A stretch of 6,083 nt of DNA from an uncultured Porphyromonas sp. (GTDB lineage: Bacteria; Bacteroidota; Bacteroidia; Bacteroidales; Porphyromonadaceae): positions 1 through 6,083 of the forward strand of contig CAMIEW010000064.1 in NCBI GenBank assembly GCA_946222055.1. The letters are read 5' to 3'. The notes under the pieces were generated by a model. The model saw only the letters and a list, made by a program, of their open reading frames with translations. It was not told the DNA's origin and ran no database searches. Below, piece after piece: positions 1 to 5,051 of this stretch (position 1 is the first letter of the stretch; every line of letters starts with the position of its first letter). A program made the translations under genes and the position numbers.

Positions 1-113
1 ACCGTGCAGCGATTGACTACTGCCGGGCGCACTCTGTCCGGACCCTCTTCGTCGGCGGCAGCTTCTTCGTCCTCTCCGACCTCCTCTCCGACACCGACGA
101 GACCGCCCGATAA
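1..113 (+). CDS. folC: FolC-like folylpolyglutamate / dihydrofolate synthase, C-terminal end (partial)
   Basis: This is the 3' end of a gene that enters from the left edge; 36 codons are readable in frame from position 3 before the TAA at 111-113. The residues run RAAIDYCRAHSVRTLFVGGS and then FFVLSDLLSDTDETAR. The pattern of an Ala-rich helix followed by a short strand ending in GGS-x-F-hydrophobic-hydrophobic-x-D-L-L matches the last strand and helix of the Mur-ligase-type C-terminal domain of FolC, which adds glutamate to folates in the cytoplasm and in many bacteria also makes dihydrofolate. The catalytic and ATP-binding parts lie outside the window, so the assignment rests on this tail alone. 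It converges on the minus-strand glycosyltransferase with only 3 nt between the two stop codons. It is probably a conserved housekeeping flank of the glycan island rather than part of it. Confidence 0.65.
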   Translation, partial: RAAIDYCRAHSVRTLFVGGSFFVLSDLLSDTDETAR

Positions 114-116
114 GAT

Positions 117-1073
117 TTATAGGTCAGGCATGTGACCTGACCCCTCTAAGAGCTCCACTAAGTGGAGGTAGGTGGGGTGATCGACCTTGAAGGTCATCTT
201 CTGCAGGTGGTATCGCTCCAGGATCTCCTCCGTCGTGCCGTACTTGGCAGGCCAGTCGTCAAACATCATCCGCTGCAGGATCTCCACATTCGTATCGCTG
301 ATCCTCCGGCAATTGTGGTCGTGGAGACGCCCATCCTCTCGCCCCACCAGGCAGTCGAAGAGTATGTGGAAGAATAAGTACACCTCCGGAAACTTCTGAT
401 CCTCCTTCCTCTCCCAGTAGAGGATCAGGATATCCAGCAGCGTGCCGATCACCTCCGACTGTGGCTTCGCAAAGATGATCGCATTCTGCACATTGGTCCG
501 GTACTCCTCTCGCCAGTCGAAGGCAAAGGGCAGATGATCCCGCCAGTACTTCTTGAGCGGCTCTGAGGGATCTCTCTGAAACATAAAGAACTCCGGCTCC
601 GTATAGTAAGGCTCAAACGGTCCGGCCATAAAGATCGTCGAGTCGAGCCACACGCCTCCGTAGGCGGAGAGGAGTGCCAGCCTCAGTATATCGGAGTAGT
701 AGGCGATTATCATCGCAGGATTGGACTGCCGCACCTGATCCACGATCGGAGGGAGGTCGACGTACTCGCTGACCGTCTCATCCGAGAGACGGATCACCCG
801 GTAGTCTCCCCTGTGCTGCTCTACCGAGGCGTAGCAGAGGCGGATCATCTCCGGGAGCTTACTCTCGTCGAGACCCTGTGCCCAGTACTGCCAGATGATC
901 TTCTCCCCCACCAGCTCCGGGTGCTTCGGCATCACCTCGTAGTGCTTAGCCTTCCCCCCGTAGTAATCGTCTATCAGTCCATACCAGACGGCGGCAGCCC
1001 TCTGATGCTTCCGTGGCTGTCGGCGGGACAGCCGACGATGATTCAGTCTCTTGACATAGTCTATTATCTTCAT
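117..1073 (-). CDS. GT32-type capsular polysaccharide synthesis glycosyltransferase (Caps_synth family)
   Basis: Predicted cytoplasmic glycosyltransferase of about 318 residues, a normal length for the Caps_synth (PF05704)/GT32 group. Numbered from the Met at 1073, residues 58-67 read KIIWQYWAQG, the family's first-strand motif (P/K-x-I-W-Q-x-W-x-x-G). Residues 127-148 hold SD-x-x-R-x-x-x-L-x-x-YGGVWLDSTIF. There the SD and R contact the nucleotide sugar and LDS stands at the DXD-like metal site (D144). An FAK at 201-203 and a WERKE helix follow, as in relatives. The reading frame extends upstream to a TTG at 1118, but that TTG lies inside the -7 promoter element, so a transcript from that promoter cannot include it; the ATG at 1073 also begins the protein typically (MKIIDYVKRL). 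The N-terminus (residues 9-25) is strongly basic, which may help membrane contact. It is transcribed divergently from the five-gene operon but presumably works on the same glycan. Sugar and acceptor are unknown. Confidence 0.85.
   Translation of the reverse strand: MKIIDYVKRLNHRRLSRRQPRKHQRAAAVWYGLIDDYYGGKAKHYEVMPKHPELVGEKIIWQYWAQGLDESKLPEMIRLCYASVEQHRGDYRVIRLSDETVSEYVDLPPIVDQVRQSNPAMIIAYYSDILRLALLSAYGGVWLDSTIFMAGPFEPYYTEPEFFMFQRDPSEPLKKYWRDHLPFAFDWREEYRTNVQNAIIFAKPQSEVIGTLLDILILYWERKEDQKFPEVYLFFHILFDCLVGREDGRLHDHNCRRISDTNVEILQRMMFDDWPAKYGTTEEILERYHLQKMTFKVDHPTYLHLVELLEGSGHMPDL
122..142. terminator. Candidate bidirectional hairpin at the folC / glycosyltransferase convergent junction
   Basis: A perfect 7-bp inverted repeat, GGTCAGG at 122-128 and CCTGACC at 136-142, with a 7-nt loop. 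It starts 8 nt after the folC stop and covers the last codons of the minus-strand gene. On the plus strand no U-run follows. On the minus strand it is followed by TATAAATCTTAT, only moderately U-rich. With convergent genes only 3 nt apart, a shared terminator is expected here, but this is an imperfect intrinsic terminator. Confidence 0.35.
144..167. repeat. Two adjacent short palindromes beside the junction hairpin
   Basis: CTCTaAGAG at 144-152 is followed directly by CTCCACTaAGTGGAG at 153-167, each symmetric about a central A. Together with the hairpin at 122-142 they make three consecutive inverted repeats in 46 bp. They lie within the coding sequence for the C-terminus of the minus-strand glycosyltransferase. 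They could extend a termination structure or bind a dimeric protein, or be accidental. The symmetry is seen; the function is not. Confidence 0.35.
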
Positions 1074-1115
1074 ATCACCGGTGGCTTTACAAATGGTTGA
1101 GCTGATACTTCTCCG

Positions 1116-1123
1116 CAAAGGTA
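1116..1123 (-). promoter_or_regulatory. Bacteroidetes-type -7 promoter element for the GT32-like gene
   Basis: Read on the minus strand this is TACCTTTG followed by C, an exact match to the TAnnTTTG -7 box used by the Bacteroidetes primary sigma factor. No TTTG -33 box is found at the usual distance of about 19-21 bp upstream (around 1143-1147), which is common because that element is weakly conserved. Transcription would begin several bases downstream, near 1105-1110, leaving a leader of roughly 32-37 nt before the ATG at 1073. The element overlaps the TTG at 1118 and so argues against that start. Confidence 0.65.
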
Positions 1124-1425
1124 AGGGTTATCTCTCTATCGGTATCGGAAATTACAGGTCAGTTCAGAGCTAACGCATTTTAGCTCTAATGCGTCACCAC
1201 CACTGGATGGATGCATTAGTGCTGAGCACAATGGTCCATAGGACTGATGGCTACTGAACCATGTATCATCCGGGTTTGTTCTAACCTTTTGGTCGACAGA
1301 GTAAAGGGAGCAGCTGTTTCTGTTGCCGATATTAGAGTCATTATTGGTGTTAGTCTGTGGCTGCATTCTGAGTATGCCCTCTCGGTAATTATGAGTAACT
1401 TGCCCAAAAGTCAGAATAGAGAGTT
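1124..1425. other. AT-richer divergent intergenic region between the GT32-like gene and the five-gene operon
   Basis: About 300 bp with no convincing coding sequence. By hand count 1141-1420 is about 45% G+C, against roughly 60% in sampled lines of the flanking genes. It contains the overlapping hairpins at 1166-1225 and the small palindrome GTGCTgAGCAC at 1219-1229. It should also carry the promoter of the plus-strand operon, but no clean TAnnTTTG with a -33 TTTG is visible. The nearest partial match is TAACTTG at 1396-1402, about 24 nt before the GT4 start, without a -33 partner. A lone TTTG at 1275-1278 has no -7 box at the right distance. Short open frames here (for example 1136-1366 minus and 1247-1429 plus) resemble no family I recognise. 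Confidence 0.6.
1166..1225 (+). repeat. Cluster of three overlapping, mutually exclusive hairpins (possible leader RNA structure)
   Basis: Stem A pairs AGAGCTAA (1166-1173) with TTAGCTCT (1180-1187): 8 bp with a 6-nt loop. Stem B pairs ACGCATT (1173-1179) with AATGCGT (1188-1194): 7 bp with an 8-nt loop. Stem C pairs 1180-1195 with 1210-1225: 13 Watson-Crick pairs, two G-U pairs (1181:1224 and 1193:1212) and one T:T mismatch (1185:1220), with a 14-nt loop. The 3' arm of A and both the loop and 3' arm of B are reused as the 5' arm of C, so C excludes A and B, and A and B exclude each other. The two G-U pairs form only in plus-strand RNA, favouring a role in the operon leader some 200 nt upstream of the GT4 start. 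No U-run follows C, so it is not an ordinary terminator. Confidence 0.5.
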
Positions 1426-2562
1426 TTGAATATAGCGTTTGTCAATTGGTGGACCTTCAATACGGTCATGGGCGGGATCGAGGCGGTCGGTGCCCGCGTT
1501 GCCGGCGCCCTTACGGCTCGGGGACACCACGTCTGCCTGGCAGCTGTGGAGGAGGGCTATCCCTCGGTAGAGGGATTTGAGAACCTCCTTCTGCCGGATA
1601 AGCAGCGTATTCGCTCCAAGGCTAACTTTGATGCCTTGGTGGAGTACTTCGGAGCCCACAGCGTCGAGGTGATCGTCTGCCACAATGCCTACCGCCGTCG
1701 GCTGGCACTGCTTCTCGCCGAGGTGGCCGACCGACTGGGGGCAAGGCTTGTCTTTGAGATCCACACCGATCCGACGATGTACAAGTTTAAGCGCCGGACA
1801 CCTCCTTTCCTCCACCGGGCGGAGTACCTCTTCCGGCGCCACAAGGCTCTCCGACAGTGGCGGCTCATCTCGAAAGTCGGCGATGCGATCGTGCTTCTCT
1901 CGCCCTCGTATGTGCCCATCTTCAGAGACCTGGTAGGTGACGCTTCGGAGGGCAAGCTGATCAGTATCTCCAATCCCAATACCTACGACCCGACCGACAT
2001 ACCGGCACATCTGTCTAAGGAGAAAATGCTTCTCTATGTGGGACGCTTCGACTACGGTCAGAAGCGAACCGACCGCCTGCTCGATGTGTGGGGGATGATA
2101 CAGGATCGCTTCCCTGACTGGTCGCTTTACATCGTGGGCGGGGGAAACGAGCGGGTGGAGCGTGACCTGAGGAGACGGGCGGAGGCACTCCATCTGGAGA
2201 GGATCCACTTCGAGGGCGTACGCTCCCCGCAGCCCTACCTCAGTCGCGCCGGGATCTTGGTCTCCTCGAGCAGCTACGAGGGATTGCCCCTCGTGATCCT
2301 CGAGGCGCTCCAGTATGGTGTGGTGCCGATCGCCTTTGACAGCTATGCCGCTCTGAGGGATGTCACCGATGGGGGGCGGCTGGGGGTGATGGTTCCCCCA
2401 TTTGACCTCAGGACATATGCCGACAGCCTCTCCCGACTGATGGAGGATGATGCCGGTCGGACGGAGATGTCGCAGGCCGGCAGAGAGTGGTCACACCGGT
2501 ACGACATGGATGAGATCGCCGGTGAGTGGGAGCGCTTCCTAACACAGCTTTTATCCAAGTAG
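1426..2562 (+). CDS. GT4-family glycosyltransferase (GT-B fold), first gene of the operon
   Basis: A 378-residue retaining glycosyltransferase of the GT-B fold, usual GT4 length, with no signal peptide or membrane segment. The N-terminal Rossmann domain opens MNIAFVNWW with the glycine loop GGIE at 16-19. The C-terminal donor domain begins YVGRFDYGQKR (R207 and K213 expected to bind the donor diphosphate). It contains IVGGGNE and then SSSSYEGLPLVILEAL, the EX7E signature with E285 and E293. The start is TTG at 1426. An in-frame TAG at 1417-1419 rules out a longer protein, and the next ATG (about 1467) would delete the first beta strand, so TTG is well supported although unusual. AGAGAG just upstream is a weak ribosome-site candidate. 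The stop is followed after 1 nt by the next gene. It probably transfers a hexose, HexNAc or deoxysugar to a lipid-linked acceptor; specificity cannot be read. Confidence 0.88.
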   Translation: MNIAFVNWWTFNTVMGGIEAVGARVAGALTARGHHVCLAAVEEGYPSVEGFENLLLPDKQRIRSKANFDALVEYFGAHSVEVIVCHNAYRRRLALLLAEVADRLGARLVFEIHTDPTMYKFKRRTPPFLHRAEYLFRRHKALRQWRLISKVGDAIVLLSPSYVPIFRDLVGDASEGKLISISNPNTYDPTDIPAHLSKEKMLLYVGRFDYGQKRTDRLLDVWGMIQDRFPDWSLYIVGGGNERVERDLRRRAEALHLERIHFEGVRSPQPYLSRAGILVSSSSYEGLPLVILEALQYGVVPIAFDSYAALRDVTDGGRLGVMVPPFDLRTYADSLSRLMEDDAGRTEMSQAGREWSHRYDMDEIAGEWERFLTQLLSK

Positions 2563-2563
2563 T

Positions 2564-3394
2564 ATGAGTCCCTTAGTCACAGTGGTGATCCCCTGCTACA
2601 ATGGGGCAAAGGTGGTGGGGCGCTGTCTCTCCGCTCTCGAGAGGCAGAGCTATAGCCCCATGGAGGTGCTGCTGATCGATGACGCCAGCACGGACGGGAC
2701 GGCTGATGCGGTGGCGAAGTACCCCTTTGTGAAACTGCTGCGCAACGAGACCAATCGGGGTGTCTCCTACGCACGCAACAGCGGTGTCGAGGAGGCGAGG
2801 GGGAAGTACATCCACTTCCTCGACGTCGACGATGAGGTGAGCAGCAACTTCTATGAGGAAATGGTCCGGTATGCGGAGGAGACCGGAGCGGAAGTGACCG
2901 CCTGTAGCTTCGTCTATCAGCATGTGCCGGATAAGTCTCAGATCTTCCGCACCCCACGGGTCTACACAGGGACGATGGACAAGCTTCGGGTCACCTATGT
3001 CTGCAAGATAGGTGTGGTCTGGAGATACCTCTTCCGCACCGACTTTATTCGCCGCCACGAGGATCTTCGATTTCCGGTCGGACGACTCGTGGAGGATCTC
3101 CCCTTTGCGGTCCGGGCACTCTTTTATGCCAATAAGGTGGCGACTGCTCCCCGGGCGGAGTATCTGTACCGCTACGAGGCCGATTCTCTGACGGAGTCGG
3201 ACGACCCGGAGGTGAGGAGAGCCTTTGCCGAGGGATATGATCTTGCGGAGGAGGACGTCAAGTCCTTCCTCGCTGCACACGGAGTACATCGCCGACCGGG
3301 ACGAGACTCACACCTCATCTCCTACTTCCTACACAAGGTCTCCAACCGCCTCCGCGGTGGTCAGACCGACCTGACAGAGCGACTGATGCGATGA
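2564..3394 (+). CDS. GT2-family glycosyltransferase, paralogue A
   Basis: A 276-residue inverting glycosyltransferase of the GT-A fold. It begins PLVTVVIPCYNGAKVV, the standard GT2 first strand, followed by LLIDDASTDGT (D39 and D40 bind the nucleotide). NRGVSYARNSG comes next, then the metal-binding DXD in FLDVDD (D87, D89). E177-D178 in VEDLPF fit the usual catalytic base position. It is clearly homologous to the genes at 4230 and 5051, sharing IHFLDVDD, the TYV/YLFRT region, GR-x-x-ED-hydrophobic-PF and AEYLYR. The C-terminus is basic and ends TDLTERLMR, resembling paralogue B (NDLTEELK). The ATG lies 1 nt after the GT4 stop, and its own stop overlaps the next start by 4 nt (ATGA), indicating coupled translation. 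Likely partners are UDP- or dTDP-sugars and a lipid-linked oligosaccharide; the actual sugar is unknown. Confidence 0.88.
   Translation: MSPLVTVVIPCYNGAKVVGRCLSALERQSYSPMEVLLIDDASTDGTADAVAKYPFVKLLRNETNRGVSYARNSGVEEARGKYIHFLDVDDEVSSNFYEEMVRYAEETGAEVTACSFVYQHVPDKSQIFRTPRVYTGTMDKLRVTYVCKIGVVWRYLFRTDFIRRHEDLRFPVGRLVEDLPFAVRALFYANKVATAPRAEYLYRYEADSLTESDDPEVRRAFAEGYDLAEEDVKSFLAAHGVHRRPGRDSHLISYFLHKVSNRLRGGQTDLTERLMR
2588..2611 (+). repeat. 24-nt direct repeat, copy in GT2 paralogue A
   Basis: Identical over 24 nt to 4254-4277 in paralogue B, at the same offset (24 nt) from each ATG. Its first 17 nt, ATCCCCTGCTACAATGG, also occur in paralogue C at 5081-5097. It encodes the IPCYNGAK segment. Conserved protein sequence explains part of the match, but identity at synonymous positions points to recent duplication, gene conversion or strong codon bias. 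Confidence 0.7.
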
Positions 3395-4233
3395 GCGATG
3401 CGATACGGATAGCCGCCGTGACGATGGCGCGAAATGACTCCTTCTTCCTCTCACGGTGGATCCGCTACTACGGGCGAGAGGTGGGGTACGATCACCTCTA
3501 CATTTACCTCGATGGGGAGGATCAGGAGATCCCAGTCGGCACACCGGAGGAGGTCCATATCACGAAGCTGCCCCATCGATCTCTCTCTCGCTCTGCAGGC
3601 GACAAGTATCGCATCGGACTCCTGACGAGGCTGGCTCATCGTCTGCTCGATGAGGGGTACGATCTGATCCTCGGGACCGACAGTGACGAATTCGTCGTGC
3701 CAGATCCCCGGACCGGTCTCTCTCTGAAGGAGTACCTCTCGGAGCACCGACCGGAGAGCCACGCTTCGGCTCTGGGACTTGACCTGGGACAGCGGCTTGA
3801 CGAGGAGGCTCCTCTGGATCCCGACCACTCTCTCCTCGATCAGCGTCGCTATGCCGTGCTGACCGCTCGCTACACCAAGAGCTGCATCCTCACCCGGCCT
3901 CTCGACTGGGGAAGCGGATTCCACAGAGTGAGGGGACACAACCTCCACATCCTCCCCGATCTCTACCTGATCCATGCCGGTTACTGCGATCTCGAGATGG
4001 TGAAAGCACGGCAGGGCGAGCGGGGTGTGGACTGGGGAAATCACCTCTCCCGACGTGCGAGGACTATTCACTTCACCTCCACCCGCACACCTATTGACGC
4101 AGATCGAATCCTGAGAAGGGCGCGCCGCCTACAGACACTCTTTCGCCCCCTCTTTGCCTGGAATAAGCCACTCATGCCCGGTCGTAAGCGAGTGGTCAGG
4201 CTCCCCGAGCGCTTCAGATCCATAGATATATGA
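3391..4233 (+). CDS. GT92 / Glyco_tranf_2_4-like glycosyltransferase
   Basis: A 280-residue protein that differs from its GT2 neighbours. It opens IRIAAVTMARNDSFFLSRWI followed by RYYGREVGYDHLYIYLDGED. That is the 'N-D/E-x-x-F-L-x-x-W-x-x-Y/H-x-x-x-G' start of PF13704/GT92-type enzymes, which act on nucleotide sugars with a GT-A fold. The metal-binding motif is LILGTDSDEFVVPDP (D97, D99, E100, F101), matching the family's D-x-D-E-F. Later GFHRVRGH (H178, H183) and LIHAGYCDLE give the expected C-terminal histidines. The tail from about residue 240 is rich in Arg with hydrophobic residues (RILRRARRLQTLFRPLF), plausible for peripheral membrane binding. Its ATG overlaps the preceding stop (ATGA), and its TGA overlaps the next ATG in the same way, so it is embedded in the operon. 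It separates paralogues A and B, so it was either inserted between them or part of a duplicated unit. Substrate unknown. Confidence 0.8.
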   Translation: MSDAIRIAAVTMARNDSFFLSRWIRYYGREVGYDHLYIYLDGEDQEIPVGTPEEVHITKLPHRSLSRSAGDKYRIGLLTRLAHRLLDEGYDLILGTDSDEFVVPDPRTGLSLKEYLSEHRPESHASALGLDLGQRLDEEAPLDPDHSLLDQRRYAVLTARYTKSCILTRPLDWGSGFHRVRGHNLHILPDLYLIHAGYCDLEMVKARQGERGVDWGNHLSRRARTIHFTSTRTPIDADRILRRARRLQTLFRPLFAWNKPLMPGRKRVVRLPERFRSIDI

Positions 4234-5051
4234 CTCCACTCATCACCGTAATCATCCCCTGCTACAATGGGGCAAAGTATGTGCATCGCTGCCTCGACTC
4301 GATCCGGCGGCAGAGCTTCCGGGATCTGGAGGTGCTGCTGATCGACGACGGCAGTACGGATGACTCTGTCGCCCTCGCTGCGGAGTATACGGAGGTGACG
4401 GTGATCTCCAATGACTCAAATAGAGGCCTAGCCTACACCCGAAATCGAGGGGTACAGCTGGCGCAGGGAGAGTATATCCACTTCCTCGATGTCGACGACC
4501 GGGTCAGCTCCGACTACTACCTCCGGATGGCAGAGTCGGCGCGGACGACCGGTGCTGATATCGTGATCGGGGGTGCGGTCTTCCAGGGGCGGTACTACCA
4601 CAATCAGCGTTTCTCGCAGATCAAGACCTACACCGGGCGGTCCAAGTATTACGTCACCTACCCCGGTCGCTGGGGCTACTCGGTGCTCTACCTCTTCCGC
4701 ACCGCACTGCTTCGGGAGCATCAGATAACCTTCCCCGAGGGGCGCCTCATGGAGGATATCCCCTTTACCATCCGAGCCTTCTATTTCGCAAAAAAAGTCT
4801 CCACCGCCATCGATGCCGAGTATCTCTACATCCGTAATGAAGGCTCGATCTTGACTACCAGAGACGAGGCTCATAAGCTGCGGCGGAGGAGAGACAGGCA
4901 GTTGTCCAGGGAGGAGGTGCGTCGATTTGCGGAGGAGAAGGGCGAGCGCATCCCGGGGGTGAATGGCGGCTTCCTCCGCTTCGGACTCGAGTATCTCCGT
5001 CGCAGGCTCTTTGCCTCTCGTCAGAACGACCTCACAGAAGAACTCAAGTAA
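4230..5051 (+). CDS. GT2-family glycosyltransferase, paralogue B
   Basis: A 273-residue GT-A fold enzyme. PLITVIIPCYNGAKYVHRCL forms the first strand and helix. LLIDDGSTDDS supplies D39 and D40, NRGLAYTRNRG follows, and FLDVDD carries the DXD (D87, D89). LMEDIPF gives E175-D176 as the candidate catalytic base, and AEYLYIRNEGSIL closes the conserved core. It resembles paralogue A in its first 90 residues and at its end (DLTEELK versus DLTERL). In the centre and in IRNEGS it is closer to paralogue C (GRWGY against GKWGY, FRTALLREH against IRTDLIREH). The C-terminal helix LEYLRRRLFASRQ is basic and amphipathic. Its start overlaps the GT92-like stop by 4 nt and its stop overlaps the next ATG by 1 nt (TAATG). 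It probably adds one residue of the same oligosaccharide as its neighbours. Confidence 0.88.
   Translation: MTPLITVIIPCYNGAKYVHRCLDSIRRQSFRDLEVLLIDDGSTDDSVALAAEYTEVTVISNDSNRGLAYTRNRGVQLAQGEYIHFLDVDDRVSSDYYLRMAESARTTGADIVIGGAVFQGRYYHNQRFSQIKTYTGRSKYYVTYPGRWGYSVLYLFRTALLREHQITFPEGRLMEDIPFTIRAFYFAKKVSTAIDAEYLYIRNEGSILTTRDEAHKLRRRRDRQLSREEVRRFAEEKGERIPGVNGGFLRFGLEYLRRRLFASRQNDLTEELK
4254..4277 (+). repeat. 24-nt direct repeat, copy in GT2 paralogue B
   Basis: Exact copy of 2588-2611, 1666 bp downstream. With paralogue C the shared exact block is 20 nt, 4251-4270 against 5078-5097. A further 15-nt match, ATCGCTGCCTCGACT, follows in both B and C shortly afterwards. Crossing over between the A and B copies would remove paralogue A's body plus the GT92-like gene and leave an intact A/B hybrid frame. 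Confidence 0.7.

Noticed and set aside
1396..1402. TAACTTG as the operon's -7 promoter element
   Set aside because: It lacks one T of the TTTG core and has no -33 element about 20 bp upstream. It is recorded in the spacer description only.
1132..1423. 8-bp inverted repeat CTCTCTAT (1132-1139) and ATAGAGAG (1416-1423) flanking the spacer, as in an invertible promoter
   Set aside because: The match does not extend beyond 8 bp. Roughly one such 8-bp pair is expected by chance in 300 bp. Invertible capsule promoters of Bacteroides have much longer repeats.
1136..1429. Small open frames in the divergent spacer on both strands (76, 63 and 60 codons)
   Set aside because: No recognisable motif, no supporting promoter or ribosome site, and they overlap each other and the hairpin cluster. 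Frames of this length occur by chance at this composition.
1623..1630. TAACTTTG, an exact TAnnTTTG match inside the GT4 gene
   Set aside because: It is within coding sequence, lacks a -33 TTTG at the right distance, and no gene start follows it. A four-fold constrained motif like this is expected by chance.
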